Assembly (NCBI GenBank): GCA_903908285.1
Contig: CAIVRH010000015.1
Coordinates: 1-64,000 of the forward strand
Length of the DNA: 64,000 nucleotides
Reading direction: 5' to 3'
Source: an uncultured candidate division Zixibacteria bacterium
Lineage (GTDB): Bacteria > Zixibacteria > MSB-5A5 > SM1-73
The notes below the pieces were generated by a model. It was not told the DNA's origin. It made no database searches and worked only from the letters and a program-made list of their open reading frames with translations. This document shows, in pieces, positions 1-9,821 of this stretch (within the stretch, counting starts at the first letter, position 1; every line of letters begins with the position of its first letter). A program made the translations under genes and the position numbers.

Positions 1-276
1 GAAGGGAGATTTGGCATGCTCAAACAACACTACCGGCAACATCGTGGTTTATCTAAATTGAGAAGAGAAGCTTATCTCGTATGGTATGTCTCAATTATTA
101 TCAACCACAAAAAACCAACACGTTTTTACCATTAACCCAAATCGGCGTTATTTGGAAGGAATTGTCAATAGATGAAATGTATTGATTTGTATTATAGCAC
201 TTCTCGGAGATAAAGCGTTGCACTCCCTTTGACTACGCCCAAGGCAAACTGTGTTGCAATGACTCCTTAAGCCATC
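1..276. other. left-edge intergenic stretch
   Basis: No gene I can support. A 39-codon frame opens with ATG at 16 on the plus strand behind a purine-rich stretch at 1-10, but the product matches nothing I recognise and the frame closes at about 135. The rest is AT-rich sequence downstream of the minus-strand DUF362 gene. Confidence 0.4.
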
Positions 277-1401
277 TCACTTGATTTTTTTGGCTATCCA
301 GCTCTTTTCCAAATAGACCGCTTTTTGGGGGCAAAGCTCGTGGCAGCACATGCAGTTGATGCAGTTGGTGTAGTCGAATTGTGGTCTCTTTTTTCCGGGA
401 AGGATACTTTTGGTTGGGCAATTTTCCAGGCAGATATTACAGTTAATGCAGTTTCCATCCAAAATGTTCGGTCTTACCCAAACCAAGGGGGCTACTAACT
501 TGACCATAAATTCAGGGATCATGTTCAGAAAACGATTGGAAGGGAGAACGAACTTAGGCAGGAGTAAGGTATTTAAGTCTTCGCCCCGGATTTCTATCTG
601 TTGATACGATTTCGGCCCCAGATTCTTCTCTTGAGCAATGACAGTGGTGTCGATCTCCTTGTCCTTGAATCCCATGATTTTTGCGGCAACTATATCCAAA
701 GCTACGGCATCCGAGCTGGCAAGCAAAAGCCCCGCATATTTGGGATCTCCTGAGGCGGGACCATCCCCGTCCATACAAACTATGGCATCCATCAGCGTCA
801 GATGCGGCTTGGTTAAAGAAAAGATATCCACCAACACCCGGGCGAAGTCCTTGGGCTTGGGCGCTTCTTTATGATATTCCCCTTTTCTGAATCCCGGAAT
901 CGAGCCGAACATGTTCTTGACCGCACCGGTCATCAAAGTCAAAGTGTGGGTCTTGAGCTTGGCCAGACTGATGACCACATCCGCATCTAACACCGGTTTG
1001 GCGATATAATACGTTTTCCCTTCGGGTGTAGTCTTCGGATATACCCCTTCGCTTTCAAATGCCAGAAGCTTCGCACCGGTTTGACCAGCCACTTCAGCCA
1101 GCTTGGTATTTTCCCAAACTCTTCTCACCCCCCGATCCACTCCGCCGGGACTGTCTCCCAGCAGGGGAACAGCGCCCAGCTTTTGTACCTCTTCCACTAC
1201 CGCACGAACAACCGAAGGATGAGTGGTGACGGCGCGAGAGGGATCTTTGGCCGAAAGCAGATTGGGCTTGATCAAAACCTTTTGATCTTTCCGGACAAAC
1301 CGGCCCAGTCCGCCCAGATGGTCGAAAGAGGTTTTGACTGCTGTCCGGACATTATCGTAGGAGTAATCGTCGCACCTTACAATGGAAACTTGGCTATTCA
1401 T
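277..1401 (-). CDS. DUF362 domain protein with C-terminal 2x[4Fe-4S] ferredoxin
   Basis: A 374-residue cytoplasmic protein. Residues 1 to about 300 carry the DUF362 signature (IKPNLL, then TTHPSVVRAV, then GDSPGG). The C-terminus (about 315-365) is a ferredoxin with two CxxCxxCxxxCP motifs, CINCNICLENCP and CINCMCCHELCP, which should bind two [4Fe-4S] clusters. DUF362-ferredoxin proteins are presumed electron carriers or Fe-S enzymes, but their reaction is not established. The ATG overlaps the end of the upstream CorC-like gene by 8 bases (ATGAATAG), so the two are probably translated from one message as the last genes of the phoH-ybeY cluster. Confidence 0.88.
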   Translation of the reverse strand: MNSQVSIVRCDDYSYDNVRTAVKTSFDHLGGLGRFVRKDQKVLIKPNLLSAKDPSRAVTTHPSVVRAVVEEVQKLGAVPLLGDSPGGVDRGVRRVWENTKLAEVAGQTGAKLLAFESEGVYPKTTPEGKTYYIAKPVLDADVVISLAKLKTHTLTLMTGAVKNMFGSIPGFRKGEYHKEAPKPKDFARVLVDIFSLTKPHLTLMDAIVCMDGDGPASGDPKYAGLLLASSDAVALDIVAAKIMGFKDKEIDTTVIAQEKNLGPKSYQQIEIRGEDLNTLLLPKFVLPSNRFLNMIPEFMVKLVAPLVWVRPNILDGNCINCNICLENCPTKSILPGKKRPQFDYTNCINCMCCHELCPQKAVYLEKSWIAKKIK

Positions 1402-2299
1402 TTTCGGAAGGAGACTCGGAGAGGAGGTTGGATGGGTGAGTGATGGTAATTTTTATACTTTTGATCCGCTGACCCTGCAATTTTTCAACCACGAGTTCAA
1501 GTCCGGTTTCATCCGATCTATATTCGATCTTCCGCCCCTGTTCCGGAACGCTGCCCACCAGATCGTAAATAAAACCCCCCACAGTTTCGAAAACTTTCTC
1601 TTCGATTTTGGTTCCCAGGGTATCGTTCAAATCCTTGATGCTTACCTTGCCATCTACCCGGTAGGTCTTTTCATCCAGCTTTTGGATGGGAGGGAGTTCT
1701 TTATCATATTCATCCTGTATCTCCCCCACGATCTCCTCCAAGATGTCTTCCATGGTAACCAAGCCGGCAGTACCGCCATATTCATCCACTACTATGGCAA
1801 CGTGGTTTTTGTCCCTTTTAAACTCCCTTAATAGCTCATCCACCTTTTTGCTTTCCGGAACGAAAAAGGCTTTCCGCGCCAGGGAAGACAGCCGGGAGGT
1901 TCTCTCCGGATCATTGGCCAGAAGGAAAAGATCCTTGACATAAACGATGCCGGTGATATGATCGATATTCTCTTTATAAATCGGGATACGGGAATGTCCG
2001 TGTTTCTTCACCAAATCCCTTATCTCTTCTAAAGTAGAGCTTTCCTCCACACAAATCATATCGGGACGGGGGAGCATGATTTCCTTTACCAGGGTCTCTC
2101 CCATTTCCACCACCCCGTGGATCATTCTTTTCTCTTCCTCTTCAAATCCGGTTTCTGAAGAGATGGTCAAAGATTCAAGTTTTTCCTCGGATTTATCCCC
2201 ACCTTGCTCATTTTCCAAACTTTCCTCTGCCGGAGAATAATGGAAAAGCCGATTTACAAATCGTAATATGGGATGGATAAACTTTTGAATTAGTTTCAT
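1394..2299 (-). CDS. CorC/HlyC-like CBS-pair protein
   Basis: A 301-residue soluble protein with a tandem CBS pair (about residues 75-190, with SRIPIYKENIDHITGIVYVKD and EYGGTAGLVTMEDILEEIVG) followed by a CorC_HlyC transporter-associated domain (about 205-290). It lacks the N-terminal DUF21 membrane domain, so it resembles short CorC, implicated in magnesium/cobalt efflux or membrane ion homeostasis. A good ribosome site (GAGGTTAT) precedes the ATG. The phoH - 7TM-HD - ybeY - corC order is widespread in bacteria and supports the call. The ion handled cannot be read from sequence. Confidence 0.88.
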   Translation of the reverse strand: MKLIQKFIHPILRFVNRLFHYSPAEESLENEQGGDKSEEKLESLTISSETGFEEEEKRMIHGVVEMGETLVKEIMLPRPDMICVEESSTLEEIRDLVKKHGHSRIPIYKENIDHITGIVYVKDLFLLANDPERTSRLSSLARKAFFVPESKKVDELLREFKRDKNHVAIVVDEYGGTAGLVTMEDILEEIVGEIQDEYDKELPPIQKLDEKTYRVDGKVSIKDLNDTLGTKIEEKVFETVGGFIYDLVGSVPEQGRKIEYRSDETGLELVVEKLQGQRIKSIKITITHPSNLLSESPSENE

Positions 2300-2358
2300 G
2301 ACGATATAACCTCACCTTATTCCTAGTATCTTCTTTCTCCACAAGGAGACCGTGTCAC

Positions 2359-2451
2359 AATGTAGCGGTGCGATTCCCAGACGGGAGCGCTGCGCGGGCA
2401 CCGTTGCTCATCGCACAGAATGTATGGGGTCGGATAAATCCGACCGCTACA
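2359..2451. repeat. inverted pair of GTAG-type REP palindromes (BIME-like)
   Basis: Two palindromic units sit head to head. The first starts with GTAG (2362-2365) and pairs GTGCGAT (2368-2374) with ATCGCAC (2410-2416). The second, on the other strand, reads GTAGC then GGTCGGAT...ATCCGACC (2428-2450). This GTAG-plus-hairpin layout matches RAYT-associated REP elements. It lies between ybeY and the CorC-like gene, where it may shape mRNA stability inside the operon. A short frame across it (2323-2529, minus) is an artefact of the repeat. Confidence 0.65.
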
Positions 2452-2525
2452 AAGTACTGTCCGAAATTTGTTAAAACAAATTATGACACTGTCTAAAAAG
2501 GGATAAAGGGACATAGGAGAAATCC

Positions 2526-2963
2526 TCACGTCACTTTTGTTCCCTTTAGGTATTTCACCTCTTTTCTTCTCATTACCGTCTCTTCTCCTTTATTCCTATG
2601 ATCATATCCCAAAAGGTGAAGCAGTCCATGGGCAACCAAAAGCTTTAATTCCTCTTCGAATCTGACCCCGTATTCGTCCGCCTGCCTTTTAGCCTGATCT
2701 AAGGAGACATAGATATCGCCCAGACCGGGATATTCGACCGTCTCGGGTTTCCCCTCCTTCATTCCAAAGGAGAGGACGTCCGTGGTTCTATCCCTTCCGG
2801 TAAATTTCCGGTTCAATCCCTGCATGAACTTGTCATCCACCAATATCAGATCAACGGAGCATTCTTCTTTCTCAGCGTTAAGGATATTTTCAACCAGAAT
2901 ACTTAAGGATCTTTTCCTGACCTTAAGAATAGGATGGATGTTCTTTATACGGATTGGTTTCAT
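2526..2963 (-). CDS. ybeY: endoribonuclease YbeY
   Basis: A 145-residue YbeY/UPF0054 protein. The zinc-binding motif HGLLHLLGYDH near the C-terminus (the HGxLHLxGYDH signature) and the upstream TDVLSFGM block are both intact. YbeY is a single-strand endoribonuclease acting in 16S rRNA 3' maturation and ribosome quality control. It follows the 7TM-HD gene with about 30 bases between and lies two genes from phoH, the classic association. The frame begins at ATG 2963 with no strong ribosome site, so translation may be coupled. Confidence 0.95.
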   Translation of the reverse strand: MKPIRIKNIHPILKVRKRSLSILVENILNAEKEECSVDLILVDDKFMQGLNRKFTGRDRTTDVLSFGMKEGKPETVEYPGLGDIYVSLDQAKRQADEYGVRFEEELKLLVAHGLLHLLGYDHRNKGEETVMRRKEVKYLKGTKVT

Positions 2964-2997
2964 TTTGTGTGATCCGGCAGAGGAGTTTTAAGAAACA

Positions 2998-5205
2998 TCA
3001 GGTTTTTTCCACCGGTTCCGGATATTCCACCCGCAGATGAAACATGCCGATCAGCACCGGAAGGAATGCCTGTTCAATGGCAGAAAGCTCATAGAAGGTG
3101 AGATTGGAATCGGCCAGCTCTCCGCTTTCCAGCTTGGAATCGATGATCTTTTTGATTACGCTCTTCAGCCGGGAGGGTTTGGGATCATCCAAAGTACGGG
3201 ATGCTGCCTCCACCGCATCCGCCAGCATTACTATGGCAGTTTCTTTAGTGCGGGGTTTAGGTCCGGGGTATCGATACTCGTCTTTTAGATTTTGTCCGGC
3301 TCCACGCTCCAATGCCTTATTGTAAAAATAGCTCATCAAAGTGGTGCCATGATGCTGGCTGATAAAATCGATCACCGCTTGCGGGAGATTGGCTTTCTTG
3401 GCCACCTCAATCCCCTCCTTGACATGAGATTCTAAGATCAACGCGCTCATGGAGGGGGTGAGCTTCTCGTGTTTGCTCTTGGCCCCCATCTGGTTCTCCA
3501 CAAAATACTCCGGCTTTTCCACCTTGCCGATGTCGTGATAGTAAGCTCCCACCCGCGCCAAAAGGCTTTTGGCGCCGATGGCTTTGGCTCCCGCCTCGGC
3601 TAAATTGCCCACGATGATGCTGTGATGATATGTTCCCGGCGCCTCTAAAGACAGCCTTTTCAGCAAGGGGCGGTTTAAATCGGAAAGCTCGAGCAAGGTG
3701 ATGTCGGTGGTCACATCAAAGAAGGATTCGAAAATGGGCAGAAGCCCCATGGTCAGAATGGTGGAGATGAATCCGTTAAACAGTCCGTATCCGCACAGGG
3801 AGAGGATGGATCCGGAGGGGGATAGTTTCATCGACTCGGAAAAATAGATAAATACCACATAAGCGAAAGAGATATAAAGCATGGGACGGTAAAACCGATA
3901 GCGGTGGGTGACGTCTTTGACGCTGAAACAAGCCAGGCTACCGGCAATTATGGTGATGAAAGACAATTTGAAATCAAAGAAATTCACCACCCCCAAAAGC
4001 AACCCCAGGGTGAAGGTGAAAGCCAACCCCACCTCCAGGTCCAGCAGAATGGTCAAAAGAATGGAGGAGATGGTGACCGGGATGAGGTATTCGGAAAAGT
4101 GCCAGCGGAACATGAACAGATAGGTTAAGATCATCTGCAAAATCAGAGTACAGGTGATCATCAACAGACGGTTGTTGTCGAAGAAGATTAAAGGACGAAG
4201 AAGATAAAGAAATAAAGCCAGTCCTGCAATCATTATCCCCACAAAAAAGATCCTTCCCAGAAGGGGAAGTACAAAATGCCAGGGATCGGAGGTAAAACCG
4301 GTTTTAAGCCGGAACTCGGCAAGGGATGAAAGTTTCTCCAAATCCTTCTCGGTAATTTTTTGATCTTTCGATATGATCACCTCCCCTTTCAGCACCATCC
4401 CTTTATGCTGGGTGATCAAATCTAAAGCCTTCTTCCGGCGAGCTTCCGTCTCCTCCCGATTCAAGGTGATATTGGGGACTACGAACCAACTCCCGATCTC
4501 ATACATGGCTTTGACCAAAAGCTGGTTGTCTTCGAACTTAACCAAGGCAAGGGACAAAAGCCTTTCCTTGGCTTTGGGGAGATCCACCAGCTCATCGGCA
4601 GGAATCAAAGTTTCCTGGTTGGGTTTAAGCAAAACTGCCTTGCGGTAATCCCCGAACGGCAGATCTTCAACTTTATCCACCAAGCCCTTCTGATAGAACT
4701 CTTTGAGGATGAAGAGCAGGTTGGAGCCGAAGACATCCAGATCCTCGCCGTTGTTGAGATATAAGATACCTTCCTCCTCCAACTGGGGGAAAGCCAGGCG
4801 CAGGTTCTTCATTCGGGATTCGTTTTTGGGGTTGGAGAGTTTAATGCTGTCCACCCGGGCGAAAAATCTTTTCAACTCGGCAGCAACCGACTCTTCCTTG
4901 GCGGGATAAAATTGCAGGACCACGGGTAAATTGGACAACACCATACTCCGGTCCCGTTCCAACTCCTCTTTGTCCTTTAAAACTGGAAAAGTGAAAGGGG
5001 CAATCACATCCTCTTTGGCTATGCTTCCTTCCGGAGGGAGATTGAGCGATTGATAAATGGAGGAGAAAGGAAACAAGAACACGATGAGGGCAACGGTAAT
5101 CAAAGCCAAAGCCAGTCGAAAAGCATAATTCATGACTTGGAGTTGAATGCCGTTTTTGTCCGAATTGCCCGGTATGGAGAAGACGGGTTTCTTTACGGTG
5201 CTCAT
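2998..5205 (-). CDS. 7TM-HD (YqfF/PgpH) family phosphohydrolase
   Basis: A 735-residue membrane protein in the family of PgpH, a c-di-AMP phosphodiesterase. One helix at about residues 28-48 leads to an extracytoplasmic 7TMR-HDED domain (about 60-300). A multi-helix membrane core follows (about 310-490), then a cytoplasmic HD domain with His527/528, the HD pair at 557-558 (YYHDIGKVEKPEYF), His594 and Asp664. Metal ligands look complete, so it should be catalytic. Placement between phoH and ybeY is the usual one. Whether this organism uses c-di-AMP is not shown in the window. Confidence 0.93.
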   Translation of the reverse strand: MSTVKKPVFSIPGNSDKNGIQLQVMNYAFRLALALITVALIVFLFPFSSIYQSLNLPPEGSIAKEDVIAPFTFPVLKDKEELERDRSMVLSNLPVVLQFYPAKEESVAAELKRFFARVDSIKLSNPKNESRMKNLRLAFPQLEEEGILYLNNGEDLDVFGSNLLFILKEFYQKGLVDKVEDLPFGDYRKAVLLKPNQETLIPADELVDLPKAKERLLSLALVKFEDNQLLVKAMYEIGSWFVVPNITLNREETEARRKKALDLITQHKGMVLKGEVIISKDQKITEKDLEKLSSLAEFRLKTGFTSDPWHFVLPLLGRIFFVGIMIAGLALFLYLLRPLIFFDNNRLLMITCTLILQMILTYLFMFRWHFSEYLIPVTISSILLTILLDLEVGLAFTFTLGLLLGVVNFFDFKLSFITIIAGSLACFSVKDVTHRYRFYRPMLYISFAYVVFIYFSESMKLSPSGSILSLCGYGLFNGFISTILTMGLLPIFESFFDVTTDITLLELSDLNRPLLKRLSLEAPGTYHHSIIVGNLAEAGAKAIGAKSLLARVGAYYHDIGKVEKPEYFVENQMGAKSKHEKLTPSMSALILESHVKEGIEVAKKANLPQAVIDFISQHHGTTLMSYFYNKALERGAGQNLKDEYRYPGPKPRTKETAIVMLADAVEAASRTLDDPKPSRLKSVIKKIIDSKLESGELADSNLTFYELSAIEQAFLPVLIGMFHLRVEYPEPVEKT

Positions 5206-5251
5206 AGAGTTTTATCGTCAAACCATCGCTTAAATTTCGAAAATATCCGGA

Positions 5252-6274
5252 TTAATCATGTGGCTCTTCAGGGGAATCATCTTTAGACGAACGGGACCTG
5301 GGCGGGGTTGGGGGTCTGGCTTGTTTTTCGTATCTTTCATACGCCTTGATGATCTCTTGTACCAGCCGGTGCCGGACTACGTCTTTTTCCGTAAGATAGA
5401 CAAACTCAATCCCTTTTACTCCTTCGAGTATCTTTTGGATCTGAACCAGTCCCGAGCCTTTTTTGTCATCCAGATCTATCTGGGTTATATCTCCGGTGAT
5501 CACCGCCCGGGAGCCTTCCCCCAGCCGGGTCAAAAACATCTTCATCTGTGCCACGGTGGTGTTCTGGGCTTCGTCTAAGATGACAAACGAATTATTCAGG
5601 GTTCTTCCCCGCATAAAAGCCAACGGAACGATTTCGATCACCCCCATCTCCATCAATTTGCGGATCTTTTCCGCCGGCAGCATATCGTGGAGGGCGTCGT
5701 ATACCGGCCTTAGATAAGGATCGACTTTGGCGCGGATGTCTCCCGGAAGAAAGCCCAAATTTTCTCCGGCTTCCACTGCGGGCCGCACCAAAACCACCCT
5801 CCCCACGTTCTTTTGCTTCAAGGCGGCTACCGCCTTAGCTACTGCCAGATAAGTCTTACCGGTGCCGGCTGGGCCGATAACAAAGACCATATCGTACGAC
5901 TCCATGGCTTTGGCATAGTCTTTTTGACCCAAGGTGCGCGGTTTTATGCTCTCCCGGGTGAATATGGAGGTAACCACAGCGTCGGTGTTTAGATCGTTGG
6001 AAGGCCCGACCCCGTCCTGTTTTACCATGCCGATAGCGTATAGGACATATCTCTCTGTGAGCTGGCCGGTTCGGTTGAGGTAGTTGATCAGATCGATTAA
6101 CAAAGTCTCCAGATTCTTCACATCTTCTTCTTCACCCTGAATAACCACGGAATCGCCCCGGGCGACCATTTTGGCGTCGAATTCGCTTTCGATCAAACGC
6201 AAAAACGACCCCCCCTGCCCAAAGAGCAGCCGTTGGTCTATTCCCGATAGGTCAATGGTGCGTTGTTTTGCCAA
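5252..6274 (-). CDS. phoH: PhoH family ATPase (YbeZ type)
   Basis: A 340-residue cytoplasmic ATPase. The N-terminal 75 residues resemble a KH-like RNA-binding domain; the PhoH core has Walker A GPAGTGKT (134-141) and Walker B VILDEAQ (231-237). The tail is basic and proline-rich. PhoH/YbeZ is thought to work with YbeY in RNA processing. The frame starts with TTG at 6274 (protein MAKQRTIDL), and no better in-frame ATG precedes the conserved region. It heads the phoH - 7TM-HD - ybeY - corC - DUF362 run. Confidence 0.93.
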   Translation of the reverse strand: MAKQRTIDLSGIDQRLLFGQGGSFLRLIESEFDAKMVARGDSVVIQGEEEDVKNLETLLIDLINYLNRTGQLTERYVLYAIGMVKQDGVGPSNDLNTDAVVTSIFTRESIKPRTLGQKDYAKAMESYDMVFVIGPAGTGKTYLAVAKAVAALKQKNVGRVVLVRPAVEAGENLGFLPGDIRAKVDPYLRPVYDALHDMLPAEKIRKLMEMGVIEIVPLAFMRGRTLNNSFVILDEAQNTTVAQMKMFLTRLGEGSRAVITGDITQIDLDDKKGSGLVQIQKILEGVKGIEFVYLTEKDVVRHRLVQEIIKAYERYEKQARPPTPPRSRSSKDDSPEEPHD

Positions 6275-6304
6275 ATTTGTTACTCAGTCCTTTTCGGTGT
6301 TATT

Positions 6305-6322
6305 GGTCGGATGAATCCGACC
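6305..6322. repeat. REP-like palindrome GGTCGGAT...ATCCGACC
   Basis: A perfect inverted repeat GGTCGGATGAATCCGACC just upstream of phoH. It shares its arms with the unit at 2428-2445, but the flanking tetranucleotide is degenerate (GTTGC on the other strand instead of GTAGC). Confidence 0.6.
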
Positions 6323-6335
6323 GCAACAATATAAT

Positions 6336-6432
6336 TCAAAATTCAAAGAGCAAAATTTAAAACTACAATTCAAAGGTCAAAATTTGCTACTTATGGTGTT
6401 CTTTTTGAATTTTTCATTTTTAATTTTGAATT
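6336..6432. repeat. heptamer-based AT-rich inverted repeat
   Basis: TTCAAA-type heptamers on the left (AATTCAAAATTCAAAGAGC) face TTTGAAT-type units on the right (TTTTTGAATTTTTC, AATTTTGAATTC), forming a long imperfect hairpin between phoH and aspS. A very similar element lies at 53107-53240. Confidence 0.55.
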
Positions 6433-8253
6433 CTATTCGTCTTTCACAACTTTTATCTTCAACTCCTTGAGCTGTTTTTCGTCTACCTCGGATGGTGCTC
6501 CATCCATTAACGATTGAGCCTGGGTGGTTTTGGGGAAGGCGATCACGTCGCGGATCGAATCGGAACCGGTCATCAAGGCTACGATTCTATCCAATCCTGG
6601 AGCGACACCGCCGTGAGGCGGGGCGCCGTATTCCAAAGCCCTCAGCAGAAAACCAAACATCCTCTCTGCCCGGTCATCGTCGATCCCCAGGGCATTTAAA
6701 ACCCTCTGCTGAAGCTCTCGTTTGTGATTACGGATACCACCCGAGGCAATCTCCATTCCATTCAAAACCAGATCGTATTGCCTGGCTCTTATATTTGCCC
6801 AGGGGTGATCCCGCTGGTCCACGGGAATGGTGGTGGTGAATCCCTCTTCCAATTTCACCAAGTCCTCTTCGTAGGGCATGGTGACGATATTGTGCATGGC
6901 ATCAAAACGTTTTTCCTCCGGGTTGTATTCGAAAAGCGGGAACTCATATACCCACAGGAAATTCCACTTGGTCTTGTCGATCAAATCATATTTATGAGCT
7001 AGGTGCAGCCTAAGTTTTCCTAATGCCGCCAAGACAGTTTTGGGTTGGTCAGCTATGATCAAACCGATATCCCCTTCTTCCAAATTCAGAGCTTTGGCTA
7101 TGGAGTCTTGCTCCTGGGGGGTGATAAATTTGGCAAAGGAGGATTTATAACCCTCACCGGTCCGGGCAATGGTGAGCAGCCCTTTGGCTCCGCATTCTTT
7201 GACTACTCCCTCCAGGTTCTCGATATCTTTGCGGGAAAGCTTGGCGCCATCTTTGAAATTGATACCACCGATCATCCCGCTGCTTTCGATGGTCTGGGAG
7301 AAAACTTTGAACTCTGATTCCCTGACAGAATCTGTCAGTTCGGTTATCTCCATACCGAATCGGGTATCCGGCTTATCGCTGCCATATCGTTCCATCACTT
7401 CCTGGAATGTAAACCGGGGGAATGGAGTTTTCAGTTCCACCCCCAATACCTTCTTGAAGACATGAGCCATCATTCCTTCCACTACAGAGAAAATGTCATC
7501 TTCGGTGACGAAGGACATCTCCATATCGATCTGGGTGTGTTCCGGCTGCCGGTCTGCCCGCAAATCCTCGTCTCTCAAGCACCGGGCTAACTGGTAATAC
7601 CTGTCGAAACCGGAGATCATCAAAATTTGTTTCAAAAGTTGAGGCGATTGGGGGAGAGCGAAAAATCTCCCCGGATTGACCCGGCTGGGAACGATGAAAT
7701 CCCTGGCGCCCTCGGGGGTGCTCCTCATTAACAGAGGGGTTTCTATCTCATAAAAGCCGTGTGAATTCAGATATTCCCGCACGGCGATGGTCACCTCATG
7801 TCTTATCTTCATTTTCCATTGCAAAGGCGGGCGTCTCAAATCCAGATACCGATAAGTTAATTTTAGTTCCTCACTCGCCTTAGGTTCATCCACAATGTCA
7901 AACGGAGGAGTTTTTGACTCATTCAGTATGGTCATCTTTCTGACTATTACTTCGATCTCACCAGTTTCCATATCCTTATTTGCCATCCCCTCGGGTCGGG
8001 CATTCACCTCTCCTTCCACGCTGATCACATATTCTGCCCTCAGGTGAGATGCCTCATTCATGGTCTTCTCATCCACCAGATCCGGTTTGAATACCACCTG
8101 GGTGAAACCATACCGGTCTCTTAGGTCGATGAAAAGCAGGCCGCCGTGATTTCTCCATTTCCTCACCCAGCCATTTAAGATGACGGTTTTGCCGACATCA
8201 GATTTTCTCAATTCTCCGCAAGTGTGTGTTCGTTTAAGATGTTTGAATTCCAC
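6433..8253 (-). CDS. aspS: aspartyl-tRNA synthetase
   Basis: A 606-residue class II aminoacyl-tRNA synthetase of the bacterial AspRS type. It has an N-terminal OB-fold anticodon domain (about 1-110), the catalytic core with QSPQLLKQ and RCLRDEDLRADRQPEHTQ (motif 2), an inserted GAD domain (about 290-420), and motif 3 GVAPGLDRIVALM. It charges tRNA-Asp; whether it also charges tRNA-Asn depends on GatCAB, not visible here. The start is GTG at 8253 behind AGGAGAACTT. Length is normal. Confidence 0.97.
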   Translation of the reverse strand: MEFKHLKRTHTCGELRKSDVGKTVILNGWVRKWRNHGGLLFIDLRDRYGFTQVVFKPDLVDEKTMNEASHLRAEYVISVEGEVNARPEGMANKDMETGEIEVIVRKMTILNESKTPPFDIVDEPKASEELKLTYRYLDLRRPPLQWKMKIRHEVTIAVREYLNSHGFYEIETPLLMRSTPEGARDFIVPSRVNPGRFFALPQSPQLLKQILMISGFDRYYQLARCLRDEDLRADRQPEHTQIDMEMSFVTEDDIFSVVEGMMAHVFKKVLGVELKTPFPRFTFQEVMERYGSDKPDTRFGMEITELTDSVRESEFKVFSQTIESSGMIGGINFKDGAKLSRKDIENLEGVVKECGAKGLLTIARTGEGYKSSFAKFITPQEQDSIAKALNLEEGDIGLIIADQPKTVLAALGKLRLHLAHKYDLIDKTKWNFLWVYEFPLFEYNPEEKRFDAMHNIVTMPYEEDLVKLEEGFTTTIPVDQRDHPWANIRARQYDLVLNGMEIASGGIRNHKRELQQRVLNALGIDDDRAERMFGFLLRALEYGAPPHGGVAPGLDRIVALMTGSDSIRDVIAFPKTTQAQSLMDGAPSEVDEKQLKELKIKVVKDE

Positions 8254-8311
8254 AAGTTCTCCTGTTTGTCAAATATTAAGATCTAAAATTGAAGTGGATC
8301 GATATAATAAT

Positions 8312-9622
8312 CTATTTGCGCTCTCCAGCTTCTCTATCTTCTTTGTATATTTCATATTTGTGCGGCATAATGAAGGCAAGATACCCTTTCTCAGAAAAAA
8401 TCCGTTGTAGCTCGGGGAAATCATTTTGCCAAACCTGTTCACCTGTCATGTCGAGTATATACACTCGGTCAACATAAACAGGTCTCATTACTTCTACTCC
8501 CCGATGTAGAACCGGCTCAGTTCCAATTTTAGCCTTTCCTCTAGCTATAAGATATTTCCCGTCATCTGAGAATAGCTCCGCATTGCCTAATCTCCATTCC
8601 TTTTGGAATATTATTGAGTCATTAATGGTTTTCATCAATGTGATAAAATTGTGCTTACCCAAAACAACATAATCTTCATGCGGTGAAAAACAGATCGAGC
8701 CAGAGGAAGTATAACAGGTATCTATATTAGTTAGTGTTCTGCCTTCCTTGTCATAGAGAATCGTTAATTTGCCTGCCACATCACTCCCGGGTTCTAAAAC
8801 TGAAGCTCTGAGAACAAGGTATTCTCCTTTCTCAGAAAAAGTAATACTTCCAAGAGATACTATTCTGTCCATCTTAGTTCGCCAAAGTTCCTTTCCTTTG
8901 CAGTCATATAGTATAGTCCAAAGTCCTTTTTTGTTATGAGGCAGCGCGTCGTCTGCCCAAGGTGTCTCTAGGGTAACTACTGCTAAGTACTCGTTATTCC
9001 CCGAAAGGATTGCCCACCCCATTCTGCTGCCCCAGTCAAGATCACCAAAAAGAGGAACTGTTTTCACCGCACCTGAAGGACTGTAGAAATCGATACCGCC
9101 ATATTCATATCTGGTTCCCACTACAGAGCCACCTATGTCAGAGATAAGCATTCGATCAAGGGGTTTGGTCCCATACATAGGACCTTTGATTTTATATATC
9201 TCCTTTCCCTTATCATCAAAAATATTGTATTCATCCTCAACAATGTAATCTATGTTACTCTTTTGCTTAATGTAATCATGGATTGCCACAAAATTACCTT
9301 TATTTGAGAGGATTGCCTCTCTCCCAGAATATTTTCCATACTCTCCAGGATTGTTCGCTATCAGGGATTCTCTTGCGATAATCTTTCCACTTGTATCAAG
9401 AAACTGCACTTCCTTGTCCTTTAGTACAATTACTTTGCAATAAATCCGCTCAATGCCATCTTTGAGGAAAGAACCAAATGCTATATTACTTATGGTGTCA
9501 TCAAATGTCGCTTCCTGAACTTTCTTGAACGCTACCTGGTTTTCCGTTGTTTGGGCTATTGAAGCAAATGGCAAATTCATCAGAAAAGAACATAGAAGGA
9601 GAAACTTCAACCATTTTCCCAT
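8312..9622 (-). CDS. exported WD40-like beta-propeller protein, function unknown
   Basis: A 436-residue protein with a signal peptide (MGKWLKFLLLCSFLMNLPFASIAQ). I chose ATG 9622, because an upstream in-frame start (9655) lies inside a palindromic repeat. The mature part consists of repeated beta-strand units with phrases such as LSNKGNFVAIHDY, FSEKGEYLVLRAS, FSPHEDYVVLGKH and FSDDGKYLIARGK, typical of WD40/PD40 propellers. No catalytic motif is visible. It probably acts in the periplasm or at the surface. It stands alone between aspS and hslU. Confidence 0.75.
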   Translation of the reverse strand: MGKWLKFLLLCSFLMNLPFASIAQTTENQVAFKKVQEATFDDTISNIAFGSFLKDGIERIYCKVIVLKDKEVQFLDTSGKIIARESLIANNPGEYGKYSGREAILSNKGNFVAIHDYIKQKSNIDYIVEDEYNIFDDKGKEIYKIKGPMYGTKPLDRMLISDIGGSVVGTRYEYGGIDFYSPSGAVKTVPLFGDLDWGSRMGWAILSGNNEYLAVVTLETPWADDALPHNKKGLWTILYDCKGKELWRTKMDRIVSLGSITFSEKGEYLVLRASVLEPGSDVAGKLTILYDKEGRTLTNIDTCYTSSGSICFSPHEDYVVLGKHNFITLMKTINDSIIFQKEWRLGNAELFSDDGKYLIARGKAKIGTEPVLHRGVEVMRPVYVDRVYILDMTGEQVWQNDFPELQRIFSEKGYLAFIMPHKYEIYKEDREAGERK

Positions 9623-9634
9623 AGACAGAACCTT

Positions 9635-9665
9635 GTCGGATAGGGCTACGCCCATATCCGACCTA
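9635..9665. repeat. GTAG-type REP palindrome
   Basis: On the minus strand: GTAG, then GTCGGATA / TATCCGAC arms with an inner GGGC / GCCC pair. It sits directly upstream of the propeller gene and supplies part of its false upstream start. Confidence 0.6.
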
Positions 9666-9821
9666 CATCATCGATGTGCCCATATGATTACGGGAGTCCA
9701 CACTTCAGCTTCGCTCTATGCCAAAGCACGCGACTCCCCTATACTTCATCGCTCCCTTATAATGCTCTTATAATACTCACTTGCAATCCAATTTCCAATC
9801 ATTCTTTCTTAAGCCGGATTT

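Noticed and set aside
2323-2529. 68-residue minus-strand frame between ybeY and the CorC-like gene
   Set aside because: It is a translation of the inverted REP pair and has no ribosome site or protein-like pattern.
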